From Pseudoips prasinana (taxonomy: Eukaryota; Arthropoda; Insecta; Lepidoptera; Nolidae): a stretch of DNA of 64,000 nt. The number at the start of each line of letters is the position of its first letter. Within the stretch, counting starts at the first letter, position 1. Shown here one piece after another: positions 32,176-43,148 of this stretch. The notes beneath the pieces are model-generated. The model did not search any database and was not told where the DNA came from. It saw only the letters and a program-made list of their open reading frames with translations. Location: positions 19,052,001 to 19,116,000 of the forward strand of contig OX621260.1 of NCBI GenBank assembly GCA_951640165.1. Direction: 5' to 3'. Position numbers and translations under genes: made by a program.

Positions 32176-32395
32176 GTTATCATCATGACAGCCAAAGTAC
32201 GTCCACTGTTGGACAAAAGCCTCCCCAAAGAATGGGCCATAATCGCCACGGTTGGCAGACGGGTTGGCGATCGCAGTTTGATGGTCATAGTTCACTGAAA
32301 AACGCTGCTGCCTCTGGTAGGTATTCCCTCGGACGATTTCTACGCCCTCCCCGGGATGAGATGAGGTGATGATATTCTATGCCGTCACCACACAG
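32176..32395 (-). mobile_element. Repeat O copy
   Basis: ATCATCATGACAGCCAAAGT through CACGGTTGGCAGACGGGTTG and CGCCCTCCCCGGGATGAGAT; reverse of 1488-1695. Confidence 0.55.
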
Positions 32396-32727
32396 CATTA
32401 TTTATAAGTAAGTGTTTATAATTCCATGACTGTTTGTGACATTGAAGATCATTAAATAAATAAATACCTTTGTACTCAGCTGAGTTATATTGCATTTTTG
32501 GTCATGCTCTTGCAGAGCAGGTTGTTAATTTTAATGCTAATGATTAATGTATAATATTAAGTCACCCTGTATTTTAATCTTGCATGCTTTTGTCTACATC
32601 TTGATTACAATAATAATGATAAGTGGAAGAGCGGAGACTCCTAAGACAAGCAATCCTTTGCTTAAAAGGTGTTCTCCAAATATGTGTATCTGTAAGCCTT
32701 TTGTAATCAAATAAACAATTTATTATT

Positions 32728-32930
32728 GATGTGAAACATCTATAGCCGCACGTAAACAGATTTCATGCGTGGCGACGCATGCCGTGACGCATGCGCAATC
32801 GACTTTTTATTTTATCATTATGACATATTTAGTTCCTATCTCAATATGTTCTTTTCTGCATATTACTTTTACAAAATAATGTCGATGTTTCACATCTGCC
32901 AGGCGTCCCGTGACGGCTCACATTTTTTTT
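32728..32930 (-). mobile_element. Repeat S copy
   Basis: 203 bp beginning GATGTGAAACATCTATAGCC and ending GTGACGGCTCACATTTT. The reverse complement lies at 57414-57610. Contains an inner inverted GATGTTTCACATC block near the right end. Confidence 0.7.
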
Positions 32931-33300
32931 ATTATTATTATTTTCGTTATGCTGCCCCTTACAGAGAGACAATATTAAAGTGTGCGATAGCATTCAACCA
33001 GTTAATAATCCTAATAGTCTGGCTATCAAGTTGTTCACAAAAACTGGTATTCTAGGTATTGTCTTTCGCCTCGGCTCCGTGTTTCCAATGAATTTAAACT
33101 GGCTTTTGATTTTATTATTATTTTACACCTCGGCCAATAACGAGTTCGATAACTATGGATGTTTTTGTTGGACGATTTAAGAGTTATGCTTGCACGTAAG
33201 CTTTAAATTATGATAGTTATGATGCTCTAGCTCTACACACGTCATATCTTCATGGGTAAAAGATATAAGTATGTATTGATATATTCACTCTTTATCTTTG
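32931..33300. other. Unassigned stretch
   Basis: Small open frames only; none supported. Confidence 0.4.
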
Positions 33301-33907
33301 ACGATCACCGTAGCCGAGTTGGTAGTGCTCCTGCCTACGAAGCTGGTGGTCCTGGGTTCGAATCCCGGTAAGTGCAAATATTTGTGTTATGAGCACGAAT
33401 ATTTGTTTCTGAGTCATGGATGTTCTCTATGTATTTAAGTATTATCTATCTATATAAGTATGTATATAAGTGTGTATAGAGTCCCGGGTATGACCTTATA
33501 CTGCCTCTATCGGGGGCTCTAGAATCTTAGGATTCATCAGAGGCCTACGATAGCATAGTTACTATCAGTACAGGATAGTAACTTAGAGCGGCGGCGGAAG
33601 AGTAGGCATAATTATGCATACCAACGGCGGCGCTCACAGGCCGAGTTAGCTGGCTTACTGTACGCTCACTGAGACGCAGGGGACGAGCACGAGTGAGCTA
33701 TTTAGTCCGAGGGAGCATACCTGAAACAAAACCTCGATCCAAAGTGTCATCCGACCCGTGCTGATGGATCCATGGCCAGAGGGTATTCTGGTCGATAACG
33801 GAGGGTGTCTATGTTGGCGGTCATAGGACACAGCATGGATCCGCCTTACCCCCGTATAGGGCTCTGCGAGGGTGGACCGTTTAGTCCCTAATACTCGTGG
33901 GAACGCA

Positions 33908-36436
33908 ATGGAGATAAGAAATTTTAATCCTTTAAATGGCGGCGACGTGGTCCGCCACCCGTCACGTCTCGTTTCCCAGAGAGGCGAAAAGTGGTCAACG
34001 GAGAGCCGTTTTGCTACGTTGAATGTTGGAGGAGGAATAGAAGGTAAGATGGACGAAGTATGTCAGCTGATGAGTGAAAAGCGGATCGATGTGTTGTGTG
34101 TGAATGAGACGAAGCGGAAAGGGTGTGATACTACAAACCACGGACTATACACGGCGTATTGGTCTGGAGTACCGAACACCACCCGAGCTTGCCAAGGTGT
34201 GGGTCTCATTCTTTCCACAAGTATGTCTGAGTGTGTGACTGAGTTCGAATGCGTGAATGCAAGAGTAATGTGGTTGAGAATGAAAGTTGGTATGACCCGT
34301 ATCTTCCTAGTAGCAGTGTACGCTCCTGTAGATATGGGTGCAGTTGTAATACAGCGAGAACAAGAGGAAAGAAAGGCATTCTGGGAGACCCTGAGAGATG
34401 TGTTGCGGTTAAGTCAGTATAATGAAAGAGTAATAATGTTAGGTGATTTTAATGGATGGGTTGGGGTAAAACGTGATGGTTTTGAAAGAGTACTAGGTCA
34501 ATTCGGTGACGAGAGTGAGAATGAGAATGGGTACAGTCTGCTTGAGATATGTTTGGAATGGGGTCTTTGTGTTACAAATACTATGTTTGAACATAAAAGA
34601 ATCCATACGTTTACACGAGAGAGGAAAAATGTGAGAAAGAGTATGATTGACTTCGTGATTGTAGATGAAAGACTGAGAAAGAATGTTCTAGACACAAGAG
34701 TCTATCGTGGGACCGCAATCCATACAGACTACTTTCTGGTGATGAGCCGAATAAATGGTCTGTTCAAAGGATGGCGCCACCGAATCCCTGAGACTAAGAG
34801 TGTACTAGAGAGAATAAAAGTAGAGGAACTGCAAGAGGAAGAAGTGGCAGATGAGTACAAAAGTAAGTTGGTTGAGAAGTTTGAGGGATCTGAAGACATA
34901 AGAGAAGTAGAAGAGCTATGGAAGGTAGTCAAAGAAGGTGTGGTGAGTGTAGCTGGTGAAGTATGTGGTGTAATAAAGAGAAGAAGAGGAAGAAAGATGA
35001 AGAATATTTGATGGGATAAAAGTGTACAAAAAGTTGTATGTGAAAAGAAGAAAGCGTGGTTAGACTGGCTAGCCACCAGAGCAAACGAACGAATGCATAA
35101 GGCGACGAATGAGGATATAGAAAGGGCCTGGAATGATTATAGGAAAATGAAAGGAATTGTAAAGGATGTGGTGAACGAAAAGAAAAATGAACAAAAGGAT
35201 AATTTTGATAGAAGGTTGTCTAAGGATTTTCAGACGAACATTAAGTTTTTCTGGAAATCCGTCAGATCAGTAAGAGGCATAACTCAAACCTCAGAACTGA
35301 ACTCCATACGAGACCAAGATGGAAATATAGTGAAAGGGGAAGAATGTGTGTTAAAACGTTGGAAGGAGTATTTTGAAAGTTTGTATGAAAGAGGTGTAGC
35401 AGAGAGTGAACGTAGTTCACTAAGTATAGACGAGAACAAATGTAAAGATGACATTGGTATGGATGAGATTGTGAAAGCTATTAAGGGTATGAAATCAGGT
35501 AAGTCACCAGGGTATGACAGGATAACTTCCGAGATGCTGAAGGCTGGACATGGCGTCATAGCGAATCAGCTGTGCAGCCTTTTCAATCTATGCTATACCA
35601 CCGGCCAAGTGCCAAGTGATTGGTGCAAGGCTGTCATTGTACCTCTTTACAAAGGGAAAGGCTCACGGCAAGACTGTAAAAACTATAGGGGCATTAGTCT
35701 GCTCAGCGTCGTTGGTAAGTTGTATGCAAAAGTATTGGTTGAAAGAGTTGTGAAAGAAACCGATGCAAAAATATGGGATGCACAGGCGGGTTTTCGGAAA
35801 GGAATGGGATGCACGGATCAGGTCTTTTCTCTGCGAAGCATAGTAGAGAAGTTTTTGGGCAAAAACCAAAAGGTCTACTGTGCCTTCGTAGACTTAGAAA
35901 AGGCCTACGATAGAGTGTTGAGGAATGAACTATGGTCGGTACTGTCCATGTATGGGTTGAATGACAACCTTGTTCAAGCACTGAAATTTCTTTATAGGGA
36001 TTCCAGAGCTTGCGTGAGGATTAACGGGTCATACACCGAGTGGTTTAGCATCCAAAAGGGTGTTAGACAGGGATGTGTAGCGTCACCGTGGTTGTTTAAC
36101 CTATTCATGGATAGCTGTTTAAAAGATTTGAAAGAAAGTGAATGCGGTGTAAGGATGAATGAGTTACTCATCAAATGTCTGCTTTACGCTGAGGATCAAG
36201 TTTTACTTGCATCATCGGCGGACGAGTTGCAGGTGATGGTAACAATGATGTATGAATCTTTTGAAAGGATAGGGATGAAAATGAATGTAGGTAAGACGAA
36301 AGTAATGGTATTTGAGAGGGATGAATACACGACAGCGTGTGATATTGTGATTGGAGGAGAGAAAGTCGAACAGGTGAATGAGTTTGTATATTTGGGAACT
36401 TTGTTTACGAGAGATGGGAAATATGAAAAAGATATT
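33908..36436 (+). pseudogene. RTE polyprotein, N-terminal endonuclease and RT (disabled)
   Basis: ATG at 33908 is preferred over an upstream GTG. The APE-type endonuclease spans to ~34760 with VLCVNETKRKG, FLVAVYAPV, VIMLGDFNGWVG and MIDFVIVDERL. Its terminal catalytic motif, normally SDH, reads TDY (Tyr at 34730-34732). An in-frame TGA at 35009-35011 interrupts the linker; the frame continues after it. The RT follows: VIVPLYKGKG, CKNYRGISLLSV, AFVDLEKAYDRV (Asp at 35891), GVRQGCVASPWLFN, then YAED where family members have YADD (Glu at 36191-36193), and VYLGTLFTRDG. It is cut at 36436 by the CR1 insertion and resumes at 41167. Each of the four lesions is predicted to be inactivating. Confidence 0.85.
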
Positions 36437-36763
36437 TATTTATTTATTTTTTTATTTTATTTTAAAACTTCATGCACATTAAGTACACAGGCGGACTTAA
36501 TGCCGTAGGCATTATCTACCAGTATACCTTTGGGTGATGCAGACAAAACTATAGTAGGTGCACTTTAAATTTGGATAAAGGACAAAGCAAGTTAAGAAGA
36601 CATACAAAACATATTACTTAATAAAAAAGAAAGAATAAGAAGAAACTTCACATAACGGAGAGTACATCCATATAAATATTATATATGAATATATAAAATA
36701 AATATATACAGCAATATAAATAAATAAATAATATATATATATAATAACATATACATACAAATA

Positions 36764-39724
36764 TTATTGTGGAGATGATTCTGCCTTAATAGTACTAAGA
36801 AAGTACTTACGGATTTTATTTTTAAACGTGTATCGAGTCTTAGCCATTCTGATTTCGAGGGGTAGCGCATTCCAAAGAAGTACAGATTGTACGAAAAACG
36901 AAGACTGGAGAAAGTTAGTCCGGTGAGAAGGGCATTGTAAAAGGCGGTTATAGGAAGAACGAAGATTTTTATTATGGTTAGAAGAAAGGTATTGAAAATG
37001 GGAAGCTAAGTAAGCAGGAGAAGTAGGAGAGTTAAGAAATGAAAATAGAGTAGTGAGAGCCCTTAGCTTTCTTCGATGCCGAATGGGCATCCAATTTAGT
37101 TGATCACGGTAAGTAGACACATGATCATACTTACGGAGATTGAATATAAATCGAATGCAGTTATTCAGAAGACGGTCTAGTTTATTGAGTTGATCTGCAT
37201 TCAGGTCGAAGTAGCACACATCACCATAGTCGATTATAGGAAAGAGTAAGACCTGCACGAGCGTAACTTTGGTCTCAGATGGCAAGAATTTCCTGAGTCT
37301 GTACAGAGAGCGCAGAATTCCGGTTATTTTCTTACTTACGCAGGCAATTTGGTTTTGCCAGTTCAGGGTATCATCCATCAACAAACCAAGATTCTTGACA
37401 TTCTGGCTGATCGGAATGACAGTGTTGTTGAAAATTATAGGGGGAAGAGTACCGGCATCGACTTTAGACATAGTTCGGGAACTACCCACTAAGATGGCTT
37501 GCGACTTTAAGGGATTAACGGTCAGTCCAAACTGGTTGGACCATTCGTTTATGTAATCTAGATCCCTATTAACCTTATCAAACGCTTCCGGTATCTTGTC
37601 AACGGTCGTCTGTGCATAAAGTTGCAGGTCATCGGCGTAAAGATGATACGAACAGAGAAAATTCTTTGATAAGAGATTAATAAATATTGAAAATAAAAGG
37701 GGAGAAAGGATACCGCCTTGTGGGACGCCATTGTCCAAATCGCACCAGTTTGATAAATTCTCACCGACGCGAACAGACTGTTGACGCCCACGAAGATAGG
37801 AAGTAAACCAGACCAGAGATTCGTCAGATACCTTAAGATGGGAGAGGATACATAATAGGACATCGTGACTGACGGTATTAAAGGCATTCGAGAAGTCAAC
37901 TAAGACCAGAATTGTGACCATAGTGTCCTCCATACCAGCCCTAATATCGCCAGTCACTTTTAGGAGAGCTGTGGTGGTACTATGCCCGGGCCGAAACCCA
38001 GATTGATAGGGACTAATGAGGTTATTGGACAGAATAAAATAGGAAAGTTGTTTATGGACAGTGGACTCAAGTACTTTAGATAGGAAAGGGAGAATGGAGA
38101 TAGGACGGTAGTCAGTGGGAAGTACAGGATTGGAGATTTTAGGAAGTGGGTGGACATAAGCCTTCTGCCATAAGGAAGGGAAAGATCCATGGTCTAAGGA
38201 ATAGTTGATAATATGGGATATCGCAGGAAGGAGGTGGTTAAGGATTGGTATTAACATACGTCGGCTGATGTTATCACAGCCAACCGCATTGGATTTCATG
38301 GAAAGGATGGTCTTTTTGATATCTTCAGAACAAACTGGAACAAAGTGGAAAGGATTAATGTTTGGACGCGTTAGACCATTTACAAAGGCGATAGTTTGAC
38401 TTTTGGTAAGATGATCCAAAGACGAAGTGGTGGAGAAATGATGATTTAGATCATCTAATCCAATTGATGTAGGAAGGTCTAAATGTCGCGATTTGCCGAT
38501 ACCGAGTGTTCCGAGAAACTTCCAGATACCGGCAGGAGTAGAAGCAGATAAGTTATCATGAATGTGTCGGCGTTTAGCGTCACGTATCATCTTATTGCAC
38601 CGGTTCCTAGCAACCTTAAACAATCCCCAATGCTCTTCAGACCGATCCCTTTTGTACTTCCGAAAGGCACGGTCTCTACGTCGCATAGCCATTTGAATCC
38701 CTTGCGACATCCAAGGTGCAGGTGGGCGCTTGAATTTAACGTTTTTGATAGGTGCATGGATATTGTATAACCTAGTCACAGTCTCGTTAAAGATACTAAG
38801 TTTATCGTTTAAATTAGCGGCCTCCATTAACTGCTTCCAGTTGATTTTAGCCGCATCACTAACCAAATTTTCTACATTCATCCGAGCAAAAGAACGCACG
38901 CGCAGTACTCTGGGTTTGGGCTTGGGGGGCTTAAGGATATAGGATATGTAAATGAGGTCATGATGGGAAAATCCAGGAGCATCGTGCTGTCCGTGAGAGG
39001 AAACCAAGGATGGATTTGAGGTAAGGATGATGTCGAGCCAAGTATCGTCACCAGACGCATTGTGGTGAGTAGCCTGAAGAGGCAAAATATGCAAACTGCA
39101 TGACTCGACAATGTGTAGGAATTTGCGGGAACGAGGTGAACTAGGAGAAAGGAGATTGGTATTAAAGTCGCCCATAATGATGTGGTGAGCATACTCCGAA
39201 CCCAGAGATTCAAGAACCAATTCTAAATCAGTGAAGTAGTCGACGGAAGGGGGACAATAAACAGCGCCAATTAAGACCTTGGCTCCTTTGACAGTAACCT
39301 CAAGAAATACGAACTCAGCGGATGCTGAGTAATTGCATGAGGAGGTCCTTACAATCTTGAAAGGGAGGTTACTTTTGATATAAATAGCAACTCCACCCCC
39401 TCCCTTATCTATTCGGTCATTTCGAACAAGTATGTATCCTGGGAGAGGGTAAGTTGTGGAAAGAAGGTGAGGTTTGAGCCAACTCTCGGAAATCAGAATG
39501 GCATGGACATTACAGTCAGTAAATGCATCTAACAGGTCGCTATAGTTACTAGGAACGCTTTGCGCGTTAATATGACATACGTTTAGTAAATTATCGCGAG
39601 GACCAATGAACTGTTGTCGAATAAATTCTCCGAGTGTATGATCCAATGAGCGAAAACTGTCACACGCGGATATTATAGATTCGTTTGCAGAATAAAAAGA
39701 ATCATCATCAGAATAAACAGACAT
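36764..39724 (-). CDS. CR1-type LINE ORF2: endonuclease and reverse transcriptase
   Basis: 986 residues from the ATG at 39724; an in-frame GTG extension to 39868 is AT-rich and unlikely to be used. The APE endonuclease occupies roughly the first 290 residues: VCHINAQSVPSN, ISESWLKP, IMGDFNTNLLS, and a terminal SHHDLIYISY. The RT spans ~430-730: WQKAYVHPLPK, YRPISILPFLSKVLE, QSGFRPGHSTTTALL, LVDFSNAFNTVSHDVLL, NGVPQGGILSPLLFSIFIN and intact YADD (residues ~696-699, 37639-37628). A C-terminal region with WNALPLEIR and FKNKIRKYFL ends the protein. The enzyme nicks target DNA and copies its RNA in place. All visible catalytic motifs are intact. Confidence 0.92.
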   Translation of the reverse strand: MSVYSDDDSFYSANESIISACDSFRSLDHTLGEFIRQQFIGPRDNLLNVCHINAQSVPSNYSDLLDAFTDCNVHAILISESWLKPHLLSTTYPLPGYILVRNDRIDKGGGGVAIYIKSNLPFKIVRTSSCNYSASAEFVFLEVTVKGAKVLIGAVYCPPSVDYFTDLELVLESLGSEYAHHIIMGDFNTNLLSPSSPRSRKFLHIVESCSLHILPLQATHHNASGDDTWLDIILTSNPSLVSSHGQHDAPGFSHHDLIYISYILKPPKPKPRVLRVRSFARMNVENLVSDAAKINWKQLMEAANLNDKLSIFNETVTRLYNIHAPIKNVKFKRPPAPWMSQGIQMAMRRRDRAFRKYKRDRSEEHWGLFKVARNRCNKMIRDAKRRHIHDNLSASTPAGIWKFLGTLGIGKSRHLDLPTSIGLDDLNHHFSTTSSLDHLTKSQTIAFVNGLTRPNINPFHFVPVCSEDIKKTILSMKSNAVGCDNISRRMLIPILNHLLPAISHIINYSLDHGSFPSLWQKAYVHPLPKISNPVLPTDYRPISILPFLSKVLESTVHKQLSYFILSNNLISPYQSGFRPGHSTTTALLKVTGDIRAGMEDTMVTILVLVDFSNAFNTVSHDVLLCILSHLKVSDESLVWFTSYLRGRQQSVRVGENLSNWCDLDNGVPQGGILSPLLFSIFINLLSKNFLCSYHLYADDLQLYAQTTVDKIPEAFDKVNRDLDYINEWSNQFGLTVNPLKSQAILVGSSRTMSKVDAGTLPPIIFNNTVIPISQNVKNLGLLMDDTLNWQNQIACVSKKITGILRSLYRLRKFLPSETKVTLVQVLLFPIIDYGDVCYFDLNADQLNKLDRLLNNCIRFIFNLRKYDHVSTYRDQLNWMPIRHRRKLRALTTLFSFLNSPTSPAYLASHFQYLSSNHNKNLRSSYNRLLQCPSHRTNFLQSSFFVQSVLLWNALPLEIRMAKTRYTFKNKIRKYFLSTIKAESSPQ

Positions 39725-40438
39725 AATATCATAAACAAATAAAATATATATAACAAAGAATAAGTAAACTAAATTAAGTGCAAAGTTAACAACTAAAAGT
39801 TTAACTCTGCACCACCCGCCAGCGTACAAACACTGATATAAAAATAGATAAATTCTGCGGCTAGACACAGATTTTAATGCTAAATATGTACTAAGTAAAG
39901 AAAAAAAAACTTAAAACATAAAGTTAAATCAACGAATAAAATAGAATATTACTAAAAGAAAATAAAACTGGGCAAATTTTATTTAATTTGTCCGAATGTA
40001 CATTACTCCCAAGTTTAACTTTTTGTAAGTACTTTCAAAACATACTACAGATCCGTCAAACTTTTGACATATCTGTCATTGCTGAAGACATTACCTCAAA
40101 GATATTATAATAATATCTTTGCATTACCTACTTCGTGGTACAATCTAAAATGTATTGTGATTCGTGTATAAGTTTACATATTAAGTAGGTACCAGAGAGT
40201 TTGTTAAACCTACCTTAAAATAAGCTAAAATGATAGATGTAAAATTATAAAAACAAAATAGCAAAGTGAAGGAAGTTCACATTGGTAAACAAAGTACATT
40301 GTTTATATTACTTAGGCACAAATAACTAGATTGGAAAATCAAGAACAAAAAATAACGGTACGTACATAGTCTAAAGTTGAGTAATTGGAATATATTTAAG
40401 ATGAGCATGATTAATCAACTAATTGTTGCCTTAATTCT

Positions 40439-41152
40439 TCAGATTTTCACCGCTGATGCTGCAGGAGGCCCCTCTGGAACTTTCGGGAACTTGGCCGTAA
40501 GAGACAGGAACTGTTGGTTCGAGGTGATCTTGTGGCGGCTATTATTGGATGTTTTGACAATAATTACGCAATCTTGCGTCCAAACAGCACGCATCCCATA
40601 GAATACTCGGGCTTTGTGGAAGACGGCCTGCCTACTTTTTGTAAGGAACTCTTTTACTGAAATTGAAGAACCCTTAAAGCCGGTCTTAGCCCTCCATACT
40701 GTTGATTTGGTAGCCATGGTCACAAAACGAACAAGTATTGGCCGTGGGTGATCTTTACCAGGGTTGATTGTGCCAAGCCTATGGCAAACCTCTAATGATG
40801 CTGAAGATATATTGTCTCTAAGACCAAGTTTGTTGTGAATTATATCCAGTATGACTTGGGTGCAATCTTCATTCTCAGCTTCGGTCACTCCAGAAAAAAC
40901 AAGTGCTTTTCGACGACTCCTGGATTCCAAATCATCAATTTGCAAGGAGCACTCATTAATCTGCTGGCGGAGAAGACTCAGTATGCCAAAAATTAGCTCC
41001 TTGAAGGTGCGAAGCTCTTCAGCCACCTTAGCTACTGTATCCTTATTAGAAGAACCTTTGTTTTGGATTTGTACTTGAAGTTCATCAAGCCTCTTTGTAA
41101 CGGTCTCCTCAATTCTGTTCTGTGTAGCCAAGATTTCAGAATATTTGGACAT
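40439..41152 (-). CDS. CR1-type LINE ORF1: coiled-coil nucleic-acid-binding protein
   Basis: 237 residues. Positions ~1-85 are heptad-rich and charged ([20 protein letters not shown], then [20 protein letters not shown]), a probable trimerising coiled coil. It is followed by [20 protein letters not shown] and [20 protein letters not shown], which match the RRM-like domain of LINE ORF1 proteins. The C-terminal ~40 residues are rich in Lys and Pro. It would bind the element RNA and form the transposition RNP with ORF2. Shorter than many relatives, and the long spacer before ORF2 could mean a lost C-terminal part. Confidence 0.82.
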   Translation of the reverse strand: MSKYSEILATQNRIEETVTKRLDELQVQIQNKGSSNKDTVAKVAEELRTFKELIFGILSLLRQQINECSLQIDDLESRSRRKALVFSGVTEAENEDCTQVILDIIHNKLGLRDNISSASLEVCHRLGTINPGKDHPRPILVRFVTMATKSTVWRAKTGFKGSSISVKEFLTKSRQAVFHKARVFYGMRAVWTQDCVIIVKTSNNSRHKITSNQQFLSLTAKFPKVPEGPPAASAVKI

Positions 41153-41166
41153 CTTGTTCTTCTATT

Positions 41167-41745
41167 GTAAGAAGAGTAAATGCGGGGAACAGAGTGAATG
41201 GGGCACTACACGCCTTTATGAGTAGCCGGCAAGTATCAAAGAAGGCTCGACTAGCCGTGCACGATGGAGTGTTAGTGCCAACTTTAATGTATGGAAGTGA
41301 AAGTTGGGTATGGCAGAAAAAGAATGAAAGTAAAATAAATGCAGTGGAAATGAGAGCTCTGAGAAGTATGTGTGGTGTGACTTTGAGAGACAGAATTCGA
41401 AATACTGATGTAAGAGAGCGTTGTGGTGTGAAAGAGGATGTAGTCACAAAGATTGAAAAAGGCATGCTGAGATGGTTTGGCCATTTAGAAAGGATGAATG
41501 AAAGAAGATTGACAAAAGAAGTATACCTGGCCTGTGTGAATGGGACAACCGGAAGGGGAAGACCACGTCGAACATTGTCTGACCAAATTGGAGATGTTCT
41601 CAAGAAAGGGCAGGTCAGAAGTACCCTAAACCGGCGAGCATGTATGAAGAATGTAATGACAGTGATCGAGGCAAAAGAAGTATGCAAAGATCGTGACAAA
41701 TGGAAATCCGTTGTCTCTGCCTACCCCTCTGGGAAACAGGCGTGA
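41167..41745 (+). pseudogene. RTE polyprotein, C-terminal part after the CR1 insertion
   Basis: Continues the interrupted frame: [80 protein letters not shown] and [14 protein letters not shown], ending at TGA 41743-41745. Sequence quality is good, so most decay occurred by the few lesions upstream. Confidence 0.85.
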
Positions 41746-41879
41746 GTATGTATGTATGTATGTATAAGTATGTATATCGTCGCCTGGTACCCATAGTACA
41801 AGCTTTGCTTAGTTTGGGGCTAGGATGATCTGTGTGACATTGTCCCTATACATTATTATTATCTTAAAGCCCCGGATTC

Positions 41880-42364
41880 AACGTGCAGCTATCACGTTCA
41901 ACCATTAATATGTTTATAAACTATATATTCGTCGACCAGTGTGTGTTGCCAGTTATGACTTACGGAACACAAAGGTGATCGCTCACTATGGGCCTTATTA
42001 GAAGGTCACCCAAAGAGCAATGGAGATGGCTATGCTTGGAGTTTCCCTGCGAGTACGAATCAGAAATGTCGAAATCCGCATGCGAACCAAAGTCACCGAC
42101 ATATCCGAATAATTGTAAAACGGAAGTGGCAATGGGCAGGGCACATAGTTCGTAGAACAGACGGCCGTTGGGGCAGAACGGTTCTCGAGTGGCAACCACG
42201 AACCGGAAGACGCAGCATGGGCAGGCCCCTTACAAGATGGTCCGATGATCTTGTGTGTGCGCTGGAAACTGCTGGATGTGGATAGCGCAAGACCGGCAGT
42301 TGTGGAGATCTTTGGGGGAGGCCTTTGTCCAGCTGTGGACGTCTTTCGGCTGATATGATGATGA
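41880..42364 (+). pseudogene. Second RTE-like family, C-terminal fragment
   Basis: Frameshifted coding remnant: VTQRAMEMAMLGVSLRVRIR, KWQWAGHIVRRTDGRW-like block, PRTGRRSMGRPLTRWSDDLV-like block and SLGEAFVQLWTSFG, then GCTGATATGATGATG. Follows the SINE-C tail directly. Other pieces at 26340-26625 and 31619-31690. Confidence 0.75.
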
Positions 42365-42744
42365 ACTATATATTATTATGTAATAAAAGTTAATGTTTTT
42401 ATGCTTGTCCGAGCTGGCGGGTTGTTCTTATGTGACCGAGAAACTTCCTTTCCCAATAAAGTATACTTTTACGCTATGCAAAATGTTAACAAAATGTTTT
42501 ATACATTTTTCTTTACATGGCGTGCAGCCCTACTTGGCAGCGTCTTCAGCGTATTATGTGATAAATGGGACAGGCCGATGCTGGCGCCATAGTTATGACT
42601 GCAAATGACGTAGGCAGTGTCCTAGTACCGCGATACTTTATTATAAAATTACATACTATGGTTTCCGTAAAGGAGAACGCCCACATGAGAGATATGAATC
42701 CATGTGTTGCGGGTAAATTTACGCATGTTGCGTACCCAAGTACC
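42365..42744. other. Unassigned stretch
   Basis: Short frames without family signature. Confidence 0.4.
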
Positions 42745-42868
42745 CTAAACCGGCGAGCATGTATGAAGAATATAACGCCAGTAAATGAGGCGAAAGAGGT
42801 GTGCAAGGATCGTGACAAATGGAAATCCGTTGTCTCTGCCTACAGCTCTGGGAAACAGGCGTGAGTCT
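42745..42868 (+). mobile_element. RTE 3'-end fragment
   Basis: AGTACCCTAAACCGGCGAGC through CGTTGTCTCTGCCTACAGCT and AAACAGGCGTGAGTCTATG. Same family as 33468-41762. Confidence 0.8.
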
Positions 42869-43148
42869 ATGTATGTATACAGTATGTGATTATGATCATA
42901 AAACTATGTATCTTGACTCGGTTATCATTGTGTATTTCTGCCAATGGATTAATAGCAAAGAGGATTACGTTAGGTGGCTGGGTCAAGAACCAGATTCAAT
43001 AAGTAATGCTTTTGGAAAGGGCTCGCATTGTCAGGTCTCTGTCCCTAGAGCTTTGGTAGCATGGACCCTGTTTCTGCGGCTGGTTGCAAATCCTATTTTA
43101 TGTATGAAATAAGAAAAAACCTATAAATCAAGGAATAATAATAAATAT
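42869..43148. other. Open but unrecognised segment
   Basis: A frame from 42819 continues to 43112 past the RTE piece (WINSKEDYVRWLGQEPDSIS). No family recognised; could be a fragment of an unknown element. Confidence 0.3.

Larger units (their letters stand above)
36437..41162 (-). mobile_element. CR1/jockey-group LINE with two intact ORFs (4726 bp)
   Basis: Inserted in the RTE coding region between TATT copies (36433-36436, 41163-41166). The minus strand runs ORF1 (41152-40439), a 714-bp AT-rich spacer, ORF2 (39724-36764), and a 3' UTR ending in an AAAT/TAAA repeated tail at 36437-36470. The leader before ORF1 is only ~10 nt, so the copy is probably slightly 5'-truncated. A related 3' end is at 45393-45510. 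Clade (CR1, Daphne-like) is inference from RT motifs and tail. Confidence 0.85.
33468..41762 (+). mobile_element. Full-length RTE-type LINE, itself interrupted
   Basis: Bounded by a perfect 15-bp duplication TATAAGTATGTATAT (33453-33467 and 41763-41777). About 3565 bp of its own sequence: ~440-bp leader, APE endonuclease and RT in one frame, and a TGTA-type tandem 3' tail after the stop at 41743-41745. A 4.7-kb CR1-type LINE is inserted at 36437. Truncated relatives at 15479, 42745 and 45570. Confidence 0.88.
33301..41866 (+). mobile_element. SINE-C copy split by an RTE insertion
   Basis: Head at 33301-33467 (GATCACCGTAGCCGAGTTGG, B box GGGTTCGAATCCCGG), tail at 41778-41866 (CGTCGCCTGGTACCCATAGT ... 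TGTCCCTATACATTATTATT). The halves join perfectly across a 15-bp target duplication. Confidence 0.85.

Noticed and set aside
34729..35076. 115-codon minus-strand frame, and others at 35284-36174
   Set aside because: Antisense shadows of the RTE polyprotein.
39725..39868. N-terminal extension of CR1 ORF2
   Set aside because: Starts at GTG in AT-rich spacer, contains a hydrophobic stretch unlike LINE proteins; the ATG at 39724 is preferred.
41136..41699. 187-codon minus-strand frame
   Set aside because: Antisense of the RTE C-terminal region; codon content reflects the plus-strand frame.
42819..43112. 97-codon gene
   Set aside because: Its start lies in an out-of-frame RTE fragment; the downstream half is unrecognised and may be chance.
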